64,000 nucleotides of DNA, from NCBI RefSeq assembly GCF_000935355.1, contig NZ_JXZC01000001.1:1302001-1366000 (forward strand), written 5' to 3'. This DNA is from Rossellomorea aquimaris. Its GTDB lineage: Bacteria > Bacillota > Bacilli > Bacillales > Bacillaceae_B. The notes under the pieces were generated by a model. The model was not told the origin of the DNA, did not search any database, and saw only the letters and a program-made list of their open reading frames with translations. The translations under genes were made by a program, and so were the position numbers. The stretch's first letter is position 1. Each line of letters begins with the position of its first letter. Shown in pieces: positions 41,757 to 51,051 of the stretch.

Positions 41757-42659
41757 ATGCAAAGAATACAATTGACGGAAGACCTATCATTCTCAAGAAT
41801 CATTCATGGGTTGTGGAGACTTGCAGACTGGGATCAATCGAATGAAGATACGCTTTCTCTCATTGAACACAATCTTGAAAACGGAATCACGACTTTTGAT
41901 CATGCAGATATTTATGGCTCATATACGTGTGAAGCCTTATTTGGTGAAGCCCTTGCCCTTCAGCCATCCTTACGTGAGAAAATGGAGATTGTAACGAAAT
42001 GCGGTATTGTCCTGCCTTCCGACAATCGCCCGGAACATAAAACTCATCATTACAACACGAGTAAAAAGCATATTTTGGCATCTGTTGAAAACTCCCTGCA
42101 GAATCTGAAAACGGACTACATCGATCTATTATTGATTCACAGGCCAGATCCATTCATGAATGGAGAAGAAGTGGCTGAAGCCTTCACTCAGTTGAAGGAA
42201 GAAGGAAAGGTACGGCATTTCGGAGTATCAAACTTTAAAGATCATCAATGGAATATGCTCCAATCTTATTTGCCGTTTCCGTTGATCACAAACCAGATTG
42301 AATTGTCTGCCTATAACTTAGAAAACTTTGAAGACGGTACATTGAACCTTTGTCAGGAGAAACGTGTCGCGCCGATGGCCTGGTCTCCACTCGCAGGCGG
42401 GGTGATCTTCAAAGGAGAGGATGAGAAAGCCATTCGTCTTCAACATACATTGAAGAAGGTACAAGAAGAAACAGGCGCAAAGGGAATGGATGAAGTTCTA
42501 TATGCATGGCTTCTTAATCACCCTGCAAACATTATGCCTATCGTAGGTTCAGGTAAAAAAGAACGCATTCAGAATGCAATCGACTCTCTTTCCATTTCTT
42601 TAAGCCACGATCAATGGTTTGAAATCCTGCAAACTTCTATGGGACATGATGTGCCATAA
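41757..42659 (+). CDS. Aldo/keto reductase (YdhF type)
   Basis: 300 residues. The TIM-barrel reductase has the active-site Asp-Tyr (FDHADIYGSY near residue 46), Lys (VTKCGI near 80), and His (DLLLIHRPDP near 124). The NADP-binding end IMPIVGSGKKERIQNAID is near 260. VRHFGVSNFKDHQWNML is typical of the oxidoreductase YdhF branch. Monocistronic with its own terminator. Physiological substrate unknown. Confidence 0.9.
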   Translation: MQRIQLTEDLSFSRIIHGLWRLADWDQSNEDTLSLIEHNLENGITTFDHADIYGSYTCEALFGEALALQPSLREKMEIVTKCGIVLPSDNRPEHKTHHYNTSKKHILASVENSLQNLKTDYIDLLLIHRPDPFMNGEEVAEAFTQLKEEGKVRHFGVSNFKDHQWNMLQSYLPFPLITNQIELSAYNLENFEDGTLNLCQEKRVAPMAWSPLAGGVIFKGEDEKAIRLQHTLKKVQEETGAKGMDEVLYAWLLNHPANIMPIVGSGKKERIQNAIDSLSISLSHDQWFEILQTSMGHDVP

Positions 42660-42675
42660 TAAGACTCAGTAAAGC

Positions 42676-42714
42676 AAAAAAGACGATCCTTTTTCTAAAA
42701 GGTTCGTCTTTTTT
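42676..42714. terminator. Bidirectional terminator after the aldo/keto reductase
   Basis: AAAAAAGACGA and TCGTCTTTTTT with an inner CCTTTT/AAAAGG stem. Confidence 0.85.
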
Positions 42715-42898
42715 AATTCCCTATATCGTCACCAACATAATATTCCAGATAGACATCTTGCAGTTCATTCATGGAGAGCTCATAAAGCTGCTTACCAAAA
42801 TATTTATACACGCCAATCCTTAATAATTGTTGAATATAGAAATCCTTTTTAAATTCAGGTGTCTTTTGCTTCTGTGATATATTTTCTTGATGTAACAT
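42713..42898 (-). CDS. Fur-regulated basic protein FbpA-like
   Basis: 61 residues from the ATG at 42898, 6 nt after GGAGGG; an earlier ATG two codons upstream is too close to the site. The conserved FbpA-type pattern is FKKDFYIQQLLRIGVYKYFGKQLYELSMNELQDVY. In B. subtilis FbpA is a Fur-controlled helper of iron-sparing regulation. No Fur box is visible upstream, and the gene follows czcD by 91 nt on the same strand. Confidence 0.75.
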   Translation of the reverse strand: MLHQENISQKQKTPEFKKDFYIQQLLRIGVYKYFGKQLYELSMNELQDVYLEYYVGDDIGN

Positions 42899-42989
42899 GG
42901 TCATCCCTCCAGTTGAGGATATACCCCAATTCGGGACTGAACTAAACATCCTCTTACACATTGGAAATAGTAGGAGAAAGTGATAGCTG

Positions 42990-43883
42990 TTACGTACAAA
43001 CGTGATGATGGCCCTCTGTGACACTTTTACCCTCAACTTGAATAGTAGAGTGATGGATGCCATATACCTCTTCAAGAAAGGATGAGAGTCGTAATAACAT
43101 CGTATCTCGATTCACTTCGTTTTCAACCACCACGTGGCAGCTCAGGGCTGTGAATTCCGACGTGATGCACCATACATGGAGATCATGTACTTCAATGACT
43201 CCAGGGATAACAGCCAGGCTATTCTTCACGTCTTCCGTATCGATCCCTTTTGGAGATCCCTCCATTAAGATATGAATGGAATCCTTCGTTACTCTCCATC
43301 CGGAAACGACGATCAGGATGGCAACCATGACAGATGCAATAGGATCAGCCAAGTTCCAATTAAAGAAATAAATCAAGAGTCCGGCTGCGATGGCCCCTAC
43401 CGAACCCAACAAATCACCAAGGACATGAAGGAAGGCACTTCGAACATTCAAGTTATGTTCTGTATCCCCTCTCATTAAAATCCAAGCCACGATAATGTTT
43501 ACAACCAGACCTATGACGGCAATTACCATCATACCCGGTGAAACCATAGGAGTATCTAAAAAACGGTGATACGCTTCCCAGAAAATATAAAGGGAAACGA
43601 GAATCAACGTGATACCATTAATGAAAGCCGCCAAAATTTCAAATCGCTTGTAACCATATGTCTTTCCTTTATCCGACGCCTTTTCCCCTATATAAAAAGC
43701 TGCCAAACTAAGACCTAAAGCGGCTGCATCACTAAGCATGTGTCCAGCATCTGAAAGAAGAGCAAGACTATTCGTGATGATTCCTCCGATGACTTCCACG
43801 ATCATAAAGGTAAAGATAAATAGGAAACTGATTAATAATGCTTTTTTATTCTGTTTGTGTCCATGACTGTGGTCGTGACCCAC
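42990..43883 (-). CDS. czcD: Cation diffusion facilitator, CzcD-like zinc/cadmium exporter
   Basis: 297 residues. The His-rich start MGHDHSHGHKQNKK is followed by six membrane helices, with metal-site residues in ALLSDAGHMLSDAAAL (H-x-x-x-D) near 37 and ADPIASVMVAILI near 180. A C-terminal cytosolic domain of about 90 residues ends GHHHVCT. It is 10 nt downstream of cadA, so it exports the same divalent metals in one CadC-controlled operon. Confidence 0.92.
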   Translation of the reverse strand: MGHDHSHGHKQNKKALLISFLFIFTFMIVEVIGGIITNSLALLSDAGHMLSDAAALGLSLAAFYIGEKASDKGKTYGYKRFEILAAFINGITLILVSLYIFWEAYHRFLDTPMVSPGMMVIAVIGLVVNIIVAWILMRGDTEHNLNVRSAFLHVLGDLLGSVGAIAAGLLIYFFNWNLADPIASVMVAILIVVSGWRVTKDSIHILMEGSPKGIDTEDVKNSLAVIPGVIEVHDLHVWCITSEFTALSCHVVVENEVNRDTMLLRLSSFLEEVYGIHHSTIQVEGKSVTEGHHHVCT

Positions 43884-43893
43884 ATGACATCCC

Positions 43894-46005
43894 TCACTTT
43901 CGGTCTCTTACTCTCAATAATCTAAGACCATTCAATGTAACGAGTAATGTGGCCCCCATATCGGCAAAAATCGCAATCCATAAAGTAAGCCAACCAGGAA
44001 TGACAAGTAATAATGCAAGGAGCTTGATACCAATCGCAAATGAGATATTTTGCTTGATGATGGTAAGTGTTTTTCGACTTAAGCGAATGATATATGGCAG
44101 TTTTGTAAGGTCATCATTCATTAGAGCGATATCGGCCGTTTCCAGTGCTGTATCGGTTCCTGCCCCACCCATGGCGATTCCTACATTTGAAGCAGCAAGT
44201 GCAGGGGCATCATTGATTCCATCCCCAACCATTGAAACTTTCCCATAAGTGTTCATGTATTGCTTAACAAAGTCTAATTTATGCTGGGGAAGCAGGCCTG
44301 CTTTGATTTCTTTGACTCCTACCCTTTTTCCGATCGACATTGCCGTATTTTCATGATCTCCAGTAAGCATCATTGTTTGCTCAATACCCAGTTGATGCAA
44401 GGTGTCGATGATTTCGCGACTTGTTTCACGCACTTCATCCGCGACGGCTACAAGAGCCAATGGAGTGTCACCTATTCCGAATACCATGACGGTTTTCCCT
44501 TCCCTTTGAAGGTTTTCTATTTCTGAAGAAGGAGTATTTACAAAGAGGCTTTCGGATCCCAGGAAGTATTTATTGTCACCTATCCGGCCACTGATTCCTT
44601 TACCCGTAAGAGATTGAAACTCAAACACTTCACAGTCCCCATACTCAATATTCAGCTCCTTCGCCCTTTTGATAAAAGCATGTGCGAGGGGATGCTGGGA
44701 GTGATATTCAAGTGCAGACATCTTCACCCACAGCTCTTCTTCTTCTACATCCCCTAATCGTATGAGATCCGTTACTACAGGCTCTCCTTTTGTAAGAGTC
44801 CCTGTTTTATCAAAGGCTATGGCCTTTAAACGCCCTAATTCTTCTAAATACACGCCGCCTTTAATGAGGATGCCATTCTTGGCTGCGTTCCCGATGGCCG
44901 TAACAATGGCTACGGGAGTTGAAATGACCAGTGCACAAGGACACCCCACTACCAGGACGGATAGTCCCTGATATACCCAGGTTGACCATTCTGCTCCAAA
45001 AAATAGGGGTGGGATGATCGCAACAAGGAAAGCGATGACCATAATAATAGGCGTATAATACTTAGCGAATACATCCACAAATGCTTGAGAAGGCGCCCTT
45101 TCTCCCTGTGCTTCTTCCACTAGATGAATAATCTTGGCGAGAGTGGTGTCCTCAATTCGCTTCGTGACTTTTACTTTTAGATACCCTTCTTCGTTCAACG
45201 TACCTGCAAATACTGCATCACCCTGGTGTTTCTCCACTGGTACCGATTCACCTGTGATCGCTGCCTGATTGACAAATGAAGAGCCCTCGAGAATGTCACC
45301 ATCCATGGCAAATTTTTGACCAGGTTTCACCACCATGATGTCCCCGATTTCAATATCCTCGGCATCAACGGCAAGCTCCATCCCATTTCGTATGATGATG
45401 GCTTGAGGAGGGGCAATGTCCATGAGTGAACGAATGGACTCACGAGCCTTATCCATAGAGTACGATTCCAGAACTTCACTGATGGCAAAAAGGAGAACGA
45501 CGATCGCTCCTTCACCCCATTCACCAATAAACGCAGCCCCAATAATTGCAATGGTCATTAAGGTTCTCATATCAAACTCTAATTTAAGTAAGTTTTTGAA
45601 TCCTGTTTGAAATAATCGATACCCGCCTACAACAATTGCTGTTGCAAATGAGACAGTCGAAAAAATTTGACTGTTATCAATTTTCATAAGTGGAAAAGAG
45701 TAAGCAAGAAGGATAAAAAGAACAGAAAAAAGTAAATGCCCATATTTCATATAGTAAGGTTCTTTTTTTTCCTCTCTCCTTCTGATTCCGTCTTCTTTTA
45801 TGCGGAGCCCTTCAAATGCCCCTGCTTTTTCTACCGCTTCCTGAGTGGTTTCTCCGTATACAGTAATCTTCGCCGCTCCAAAGTTCACCTTCGCATCTAC
45901 TACTCCGTCGAGATGCTGAACGTTCTTTTCGAACTTCGCCGCGCACCCGGCACACGTAAACCCCTCGACCCGGTAGGTTTGTTTATGGGCAGGTTTACCG
46001 GTCAC
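43894..46005 (-). CDS. cadA: Cadmium/zinc-translocating P-type ATPase
   Basis: 703 residues. The N-terminal HMA domain has [15 protein letters not shown] with the metal-binding Cys pair near residue 17. The transmembrane metal site is GCPCALVIS near 360. The phosphorylation motif [10 protein letters not shown] is near 400, HSQHPLAHA (HP locus) near 445 and [13 protein letters not shown] near 605. It pumps Cd2+, Zn2+ or Pb2+ out of the cell. It overlaps the cadC gene by 11 nt and is followed by czcD. Confidence 0.95.
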   Translation of the reverse strand: MTGKPAHKQTYRVEGFTCAGCAAKFEKNVQHLDGVVDAKVNFGAAKITVYGETTQEAVEKAGAFEGLRIKEDGIRRREEKKEPYYMKYGHLLFSVLFILLAYSFPLMKIDNSQIFSTVSFATAIVVGGYRLFQTGFKNLLKLEFDMRTLMTIAIIGAAFIGEWGEGAIVVLLFAISEVLESYSMDKARESIRSLMDIAPPQAIIIRNGMELAVDAEDIEIGDIMVVKPGQKFAMDGDILEGSSFVNQAAITGESVPVEKHQGDAVFAGTLNEEGYLKVKVTKRIEDTTLAKIIHLVEEAQGERAPSQAFVDVFAKYYTPIIMVIAFLVAIIPPLFFGAEWSTWVYQGLSVLVVGCPCALVISTPVAIVTAIGNAAKNGILIKGGVYLEELGRLKAIAFDKTGTLTKGEPVVTDLIRLGDVEEEELWVKMSALEYHSQHPLAHAFIKRAKELNIEYGDCEVFEFQSLTGKGISGRIGDNKYFLGSESLFVNTPSSEIENLQREGKTVMVFGIGDTPLALVAVADEVRETSREIIDTLHQLGIEQTMMLTGDHENTAMSIGKRVGVKEIKAGLLPQHKLDFVKQYMNTYGKVSMVGDGINDAPALAASNVGIAMGGAGTDTALETADIALMNDDLTKLPYIIRLSRKTLTIIKQNISFAIGIKLLALLLVIPGWLTLWIAIFADMGATLLVTLNGLRLLRVRDRK

Positions 46006-46366
46006 GTTCCTCCACCTCCATTTGATGCGTTACAGCAATTTCGATTAATTGTTTTACATGATGATCATCTAAGGAATAATAAACGAGCTTGCCTTTTTTT
46101 CTGAATTTGGCTAACCCCTGCTTTTTTAATAAGCGTAAATGATGGGATGCGGTTGCCGTTGAAGAACCTGCAATATTTGCCACATCGCATACACATAGTT
46201 CATCCTCGATGGTAAGTGCATACGCGATTTTCATTCTTGTTTGATCAGATAGTGCTTTAAAGATTTCGGCTACCTTAGAGGTATTTTGTGTTAAAATCAT
46301 TGATTTTAAGCGATTGACCTTTTCATCTTCCACACACGCTATTTCACATATATCCGTCTCTTTCAT
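45995..46366 (-). CDS. cadC: ArsR/SmtB-family metal-responsive repressor CadC
   Basis: 123 residues from the ATG at 46366; a longer frame to 46459 would run through the operators. Winged-helix features are [49 protein letters not shown]. The ELCVCDVA motif gives the alpha-3 metal-site cysteines; the N-terminal CEIACVED could supply further ligands, as in CadC. It releases two dyad operators upstream when Cd/Zn/Pb binds and so induces cadC-cadA-czcD. Confidence 0.92.
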   Translation of the reverse strand: MKETDICEIACVEDEKVNRLKSMILTQNTSKVAEIFKALSDQTRMKIAYALTIEDELCVCDVANIAGSSTATASHHLRLLKKQGLAKFRKKGKLVYYSLDDHHVKQLIEIAVTHQMEVEERDR

Positions 46367-46384
46367 CTCTACACCCTCTCTAAC

Positions 46385-46404
46385 ATTCAAATGCCCTTTT
46401 GAAT
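46385..46404. promoter_or_regulatory. CadC operator, downstream dyad
   Basis: ATTCAAATGCCCTTTTGAAT, arms ATTCAAA/TTTTGAAT. It lies just after the -10 box of the cad promoter. Confidence 0.65.
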
Positions 46405-46406
46405 AT

Positions 46407-46435
46407 AGTATAGAAGAAAGAACCAAAATGTTCAA
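46407..46435 (-). promoter_or_regulatory. Sigma-A promoter of cadC-cadA-czcD
   Basis: Minus-strand TTGAAC (46430-46435) and TATACT (46407-46412) with a 17-bp spacer. The -35 lies inside the upstream dyad operator. Confidence 0.75.
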
Positions 46436-46460
46436 ACGTTCTTTTGAATGTTTGAACATT
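46427..46460. promoter_or_regulatory. CadC operator, upstream dyad
   Basis: Perfect 11-bp arms AATGTTCAAAC and GTTTGAACATT around 12 bp. It overlaps the -35, so a bound repressor would exclude polymerase. Confidence 0.65.
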
Positions 46461-46583
46461 TATTATTTCTAAATATTGGTATTCAATATACCAGGAAATT
46501 GATTAGGTTATTCCCCCATTTGTAAAAAACGGATGAGCAAAAGCTGGCAGGAGTGGTGCCCTCTTCAATTCCGCAATAAAAAA

Positions 46584-46610
46584 AAGCCCCGGAATGATTC
46601 CTGGGCTTAT
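46584..46610 (-). terminator. Terminator of the small membrane protein gene
   Basis: AAGCCC/GGGCTT outer and GGAAT/ATTCC inner pairing, with a run of T on the minus strand. Confidence 0.7.
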
Positions 46611-46621
46611 AAAGAAACTTA

Positions 46622-46951
46622 TTAATTTTGTTGAAGCTTTTTTCGATCCCGTTTCATAAAGAGATCCAGTGTTACCCAGAAAACCACAGAAGAAATTGCA
46701 AAGATTGCGATTGCAAAATAGATGTCTTCTGTTTTCCAGTCTAATCTTGGAATAAGCAGGCCAAGTACGCCTGATAATATATAGTAGCCTCCAATTAATT
46801 GCAGGTATAATCGTCCAGTTTGGGACTGATTATTTTCCAGATAGCCTTTTCCTGCTTTGCCAAAGAAAATAGCTATTCCTCTTAAGATGACATAAACCGA
46901 AAAGGCAATGATAAGGGCTACAACAAGCTCTTGATTAAACACGTCCGCCAT
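46622..46951 (-). CDS. Small membrane protein of unknown function
   Basis: 109 residues from the ATG at 46951, behind GGAGAGGAGAACGATT. Three membrane helices are predicted: about 8-28, 49-68 and 77-97. It begins MADVFNQELVVALIIAFSVY and ends with a basic tail FMKRDRKKLQQN. Family not recognised. Monocistronic, with a terminator, between the cad promoter and the CNNM gene. Confidence 0.65.
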   Translation of the reverse strand: MADVFNQELVVALIIAFSVYVILRGIAIFFGKAGKGYLENNQSQTGRLYLQLIGGYYILSGVLGLLIPRLDWKTEDIYFAIAIFAISSVVFWVTLDLFMKRDRKKLQQN

Positions 46952-47135
46952 AATCGTTCTCCTCTCCATCTATCCACTATTTGAAACCCATTGGTTGTTT
47001 TGTCCAGTACAATTCTCTATGATTTAGCCATATATTCTGGTAAATGGTTATTTCTTAGAATAAACCAATTATGTACACATTGCAACGAAATTTGGGCATG
47101 GATAAGAATGTGATACTTTTAAAAGGATATACTCA

Positions 47136-47273
47136 ATGGAAACGGATTTCAAGTGTTGTATCGCTTGTATTTTTTACGGAGTCATGACTTTTATATACAG
47201 GAGGTGTTCGAAGCGAAGAGTGGTGGGAGTCACTTTCATTCTTCAGCTTCCGCTCATTGGATATTTTACTTAA
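47136..47273 (+). CDS. Candidate upstream ORF overlapping the CNNM gene start
   Basis: 45 codons, [20 protein letters not shown] onward, with AAAAGGA before the ATG. It ends 17 nt inside the downstream gene, whose own TTG start lacks a ribosome binding site. Translation of this frame could therefore deliver ribosomes to the CNNM start. Cys-rich N-terminus and basic middle; no family recognised. Confidence 0.4.
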   Translation: METDFKCCIACIFYGVMTFIYRRCSKRRVVGVTFILQLPLIGYFT

Positions 47274-48552
47274 TTTATTTCTTGTAGCCATCTTAATTGC
47301 ACTGACTGCTTTCTTCGTTGCATCAGAGTTTGCCATCGTCAAGGTGAGAAGCTCCCGGATCGATCAGTTGATATCTGAAGGAAATCAAACGGCCATTGCC
47401 GCTAAAAGGGTCACTTCCCATTTAGACGAATACCTTTCTGCCTGCCAGTTAGGCATAACCATCACGGCCCTTGGTCTTGGATGGTTAGGTGAGCCGACCA
47501 TTGAAACCTTGCTTCACCCCTTATTCGAGAAACTTGATCTAAATGCTTCCATTACAAGTATCATTTCGTTCGGACTCGCATTTTCCGTCATTACTTTTTT
47601 ACATGTGGTGATTGGAGAATTGGCACCGAAAACCTTCGCCATTCAAAAAGCGGAGAAAGTCACTCTTTTATTTGCACGACCATTGATATGGTTTTATCGG
47701 CTCGCATATCCATTCATTTGGACATTAAACGGCTCAGCCCGGGTGTTCACGGGGTTATTTGGCTTAAAACCCGCTTCTGAACATGAAATTGCCCATTCAG
47801 AAGAAGAACTTAGAATCATTCTTTCCGACAGCTACAAGAGTGGGGAAATCAATTCATCCGAATTCAAGTACGTAAACAAAATATTTGAATTCGACGAACG
47901 GATCGCAAAAGAAATCATGGTTCCAAGAACGAATATCGTGACTCTATCCTCAGATTCCACCATCGATGAAGTATTAGCCACCATTAAAGAAGAACGCTAT
48001 ACGAGATATCCTGTCGTGGAGGGTGATAAAGACAATATCCTCGGTATAGTTAATGTGAAGGAATTGTTGACAACACTTGTGGATCATAAGGCTGAACACG
48101 AAGACTTAACTTTCTTTATCAAACCTGTGATTCGCGTCATTGAAACCATCCCTATTCAAGCTTTACTCGTCAAGCTTCAAAAAGAACGGTCCCCAATGGC
48201 CGTACTCCTGGATGAATACGGTGGGACTGCCGGTCTTGTTACTGTAGAAGATATCATTGAAGAGATCGTTGGGGAGATTCGGGATGAATTTGATATCGAT
48301 GAAATTCCTGAAGTGCAGAAGGTGAAAGAAGACCATTATATTTTTGATGCAGTTATGCTCATTGAAGATGTGAATGATCTCCTTGGGATATCCATTGAAG
48401 AAGAAGAGGTCGACACAATCGGAGGCTGGTTCCTGACTCAGAAGTACGAAGTCAAGCCGAATGACAGGATCGAGGAACAGGGCTATTGCTTCAGGGTGAA
48501 AGAAATCGATGGGCATCATATTCAATATTTAGAGGTTACCAAAATGGCATAG
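47257..48552 (+). CDS. CNNM/CBS-domain membrane protein (YhdP/YrkA/HlyC-CorC family)
   Basis: 431 residues. Four membrane helices with the DUF21 pattern ([35 protein letters not shown]) come first. Two CBS domains (about 215-335) include [19 protein letters not shown] and [22 protein letters not shown], then a CorC-type C-terminal domain. Members handle Mg2+ or other divalent cations. The start is a TTG with no ribosome binding site; a strong AGGAGG at 47199-47205 is in the wrong place for this frame. Translational coupling from the upstream ORF is possible. Confidence 0.88.
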   Translation: MDILLNLFLVAILIALTAFFVASEFAIVKVRSSRIDQLISEGNQTAIAAKRVTSHLDEYLSACQLGITITALGLGWLGEPTIETLLHPLFEKLDLNASITSIISFGLAFSVITFLHVVIGELAPKTFAIQKAEKVTLLFARPLIWFYRLAYPFIWTLNGSARVFTGLFGLKPASEHEIAHSEEELRIILSDSYKSGEINSSEFKYVNKIFEFDERIAKEIMVPRTNIVTLSSDSTIDEVLATIKEERYTRYPVVEGDKDNILGIVNVKELLTTLVDHKAEHEDLTFFIKPVIRVIETIPIQALLVKLQKERSPMAVLLDEYGGTAGLVTVEDIIEEIVGEIRDEFDIDEIPEVQKVKEDHYIFDAVMLIEDVNDLLGISIEEEEVDTIGGWFLTQKYEVKPNDRIEEQGYCFRVKEIDGHHIQYLEVTKMA

Positions 48553-48563
48553 CAGCCATGATG

Positions 48564-48599
48564 AAAAGAACGAGTCCGATTAATGGCTCGTTCTTTTTC
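48564..48599 (+). terminator. Terminator of the CNNM gene
   Basis: AAAAGAACGAG and CTCGTTCTTTT arms with T-rich tail. Confidence 0.8.
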
Positions 48600-48782
48600 T
48601 TTTATGATGTTTAACAGGATTAGTTCAAGGTCGATGTGACTTGATTTCTTTTTCACTACTTTTAATCAATCGGACATTATTCGTTCATAGTTTGGACATA
48701 TCTGATGGATAAGCTTTTACTGAGGCAAGACAGGGATATAAAAGAACTTAAGTCCCATTATTTTGACCAGGAGGAGAGGAAT

Positions 48783-50189
48783 ATGAATTTTATGAAACGT
48801 GCCTTTTGGAGCGTAAAAGTTCGCAAGGGGAAAAGCATACTATTACTGTTTGTTTTGACCGTCATATCCGTTCTCGTTCTGTCGGGATTGACGATTCAAA
48901 CCGCCGCTGATCAATCCAGCATTTTGGCTCGTGAGAAATTAGGCGGTGAAGTTTCTTTAACGGTTGACCGGGAAAAATTGATTTCCGGCCAACAGAACGT
49001 GGAAAGTGGCGGAAGAGCCCGTTTTCAGCCTGTCCCCATCCCTTTGGATTCTGCTGAGGAACTCAGCGATTCCTCTTACGTAAAGGGCTACAACTACTAC
49101 TCAACCACTTCTGCCCTTGCCAAGGACTTTACTTCTGTCGGAAGTGAAGAAACAACAGAAGGTACAGAGCAGGAAGGCGGCGGTGGTAGAATGATGGCCG
49201 GTGATGTTTCCGTCGAAGGTATCTTATTCTCAGATTCAACGAGCTCATTTTTGAATGGGGATGCGTCCATAGTGGAAGGGCGTCATTTGACGGAAGAAGA
49301 CATTAACAATGAAGTGACTCTTGTTGAAAAGAACCTTGCTGCAGAAAATGATTTAAAGATTGGAGACTCGATAACCATAGCAAATACGGAGAATACAGAG
49401 TCGACACTTGAAATCGTAGGTATTTATGAATCGACTGCTGATATGGATGAAAGAGCTCAAAATTTTGCTTTTCTGAATCCCTATAATCAGCTGTTCGTTC
49501 CATATACTGTTGCAAATGAACTAAAAGGAACGTCCGAAACGATTGATCGAGCTGTCTATTATATGAAGGACCCGGCAGATATCCAGACCTTTATTTCAAA
49601 TGCAGAAAGTGGCTCATCCATTGATTTTGATCAATTTAAACTGGATGCAAATGATCAATTGTACCAGCAAATGATGGGACCAATTGAGAATGTAGCCTCT
49701 TTTTCTAATAATGTAGTATTTCTTGTGGCAATAGCGGGAGCCATCATTTTGGCCCTGATTGTTATGATGACGATTCGGGAAAGAAAATATGAAATGGGCG
49801 TACTCCTTTCCATCGGAGAGAAGAAAGCTAAGCTCGTCAGTCAATTTCTGGTTGAGATTTTGATTGTGGCTGTTTTGGCAATGGGTATATCAACATTATC
49901 CGGCAATCTGGTTGCAAACAAAATGGGGAAACAACTTCTCCAGCAGGAAATCACTCAATCTGAAGAAACAGCAAATACACCAGCATCCTTTAATTCACGC
50001 CGTATGCCATTTCAATCACCAAACGTCCAGGATGTAGAAACGGTGAATGAATTATCCATCCATACGACAGGAGAAGACTTGATGAAATTGTTTGGCATCG
50101 GACTGATGGTGGTTCTACTATCCACATTGATTCCATCATTAACCGTGTTGAGATTAAATCCTAAAGCAATATTAACAAAACAGGATTAA
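48783..50189 (+). CDS. MacB/FtsX-type ABC transporter permease
   Basis: 468 residues from the ATG at 48783, behind AGGAGGAGAGGAAT. One N-terminal membrane helix (about 19-40) is followed by an extracytoplasmic domain of about 280 residues with a low-complexity stretch (EETTEGTEQEGGGGRMMAG). The FtsX domain has three helices, with TIRERKYEMGVLLSIGEKKAKL between the first two. Paired with the ATPase 13 nt downstream. Such systems export peptides or lipoproteins, or act as mechanical signal transducers; no sensor kinase is adjacent. Confidence 0.85.
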   Translation: MNFMKRAFWSVKVRKGKSILLLFVLTVISVLVLSGLTIQTAADQSSILAREKLGGEVSLTVDREKLISGQQNVESGGRARFQPVPIPLDSAEELSDSSYVKGYNYYSTTSALAKDFTSVGSEETTEGTEQEGGGGRMMAGDVSVEGILFSDSTSSFLNGDASIVEGRHLTEEDINNEVTLVEKNLAAENDLKIGDSITIANTENTESTLEIVGIYESTADMDERAQNFAFLNPYNQLFVPYTVANELKGTSETIDRAVYYMKDPADIQTFISNAESGSSIDFDQFKLDANDQLYQQMMGPIENVASFSNNVVFLVAIAGAIILALIVMMTIRERKYEMGVLLSIGEKKAKLVSQFLVEILIVAVLAMGISTLSGNLVANKMGKQLLQQEITQSEETANTPASFNSRRMPFQSPNVQDVETVNELSIHTTGEDLMKLFGIGLMVVLLSTLIPSLTVLRLNPKAILTKQD

Positions 50190-50202
50190 AGGAGGCTGAA
50201 GA

Positions 50203-50901
50203 ATGAGTACATTATTACACTTTGAAAATGTGAGTTACAGCTATAAGCAAGAATCCAAGGTACAGCCTATTTTAAGTCATGTTACGGCCGAATTTAAGAG
50301 GGGAACTTTCTATACTTGCGTCGGCCCATCCGGCTCGGGTAAAACCACTTTCCTCTCCCTGGCAAGTGCACTTGACTCACCCACTTCCGGACAAATCTTA
50401 TTTGAAGGAAAAGATATCAAGAAAATCGGATTATCAACATTTCGAAATCGGCATGTTTCCATTGTCTTTCAATCCTATAACCTCCTGCCATATATGACAG
50501 CGCTGCAAAATGTCATCACTGCCATGGAGATCACGAAATCAACGATTAAAAATAAAAAAGCATTCGCCCTTGAGATGCTTCAGAAGGTTGGCATTTCAGA
50601 AGAACAATCGCGGCAAAGAGTATTAACTCTCAGCGGGGGACAACAACAAAGGGTTTCCATTGCCAGGGCGCTCTCTTGTCAGTCGGAACTCATTCTGGCA
50701 GATGAACCTACAGGAAACTTAGACGAAGATACCGCAGGTGGAATCGTTGATTTATTCAGGGAACTTGCTCATAAAGAAAACAAATGTGTCATTGTTGTGA
50801 CCCATGATCAAGGACTTGCCCAAGTATCGGACACTGTCATTTCCCTTTCAAAGGGAGGTTTGGTATTCAAGGAAATGAGGCAGTCGGAAAAGTTTGTTTG
50901 A
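50203..50901 (+). CDS. MacB/LolD-type ABC transporter ATPase
   Basis: 232 residues: Walker [10 protein letters not shown] near residue 41, VFQSYNLLPYMTALQNV, signature LSGGQQQR near 145, Walker B LILADEPTGNLDEDTA and VVTHDQGLAQVSDTVISL. The LolD/MacB branch is indicated by ADEPTGNLD. Cotranscribed with the FtsX-type permease; AAGGAGG precedes the ATG. Confidence 0.92.
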   Translation: MSTLLHFENVSYSYKQESKVQPILSHVTAEFKRGTFYTCVGPSGSGKTTFLSLASALDSPTSGQILFEGKDIKKIGLSTFRNRHVSIVFQSYNLLPYMTALQNVITAMEITKSTIKNKKAFALEMLQKVGISEEQSRQRVLTLSGGQQQRVSIARALSCQSELILADEPTGNLDEDTAGGIVDLFRELAHKENKCVIVVTHDQGLAQVSDTVISLSKGGLVFKEMRQSEKFV

Positions 50902-50918
50902 TCCTGAATATCAGAAGT

Positions 50919-50951
50919 GGCAGTCGCCTATTCACGGTGACTGTCTTTTTC
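50919..50951 (+). terminator. Terminator of the ABC exporter operon
   Basis: CAGTC.CC and GG.GACTG arms, then TCTTTTTCTATTTT. Confidence 0.7.
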
Positions 50952-51051
50952 TATTTTCATATCGTATATCGCGTTAAAACAGATTCCCCCAAAGAATATA
51001 ATCCTTTCAATAATGGAAAGATAACAACAAAATATTTATGAGAGGTGAGTT

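Noticed and set aside
50940..51051. Sigma-54 promoter ahead of the GntP permease/bdhA genes, as reported for some ketone-body operons
   Set aside because: No TGGCAC-N5-TTGCW match is visible in the upstream region.
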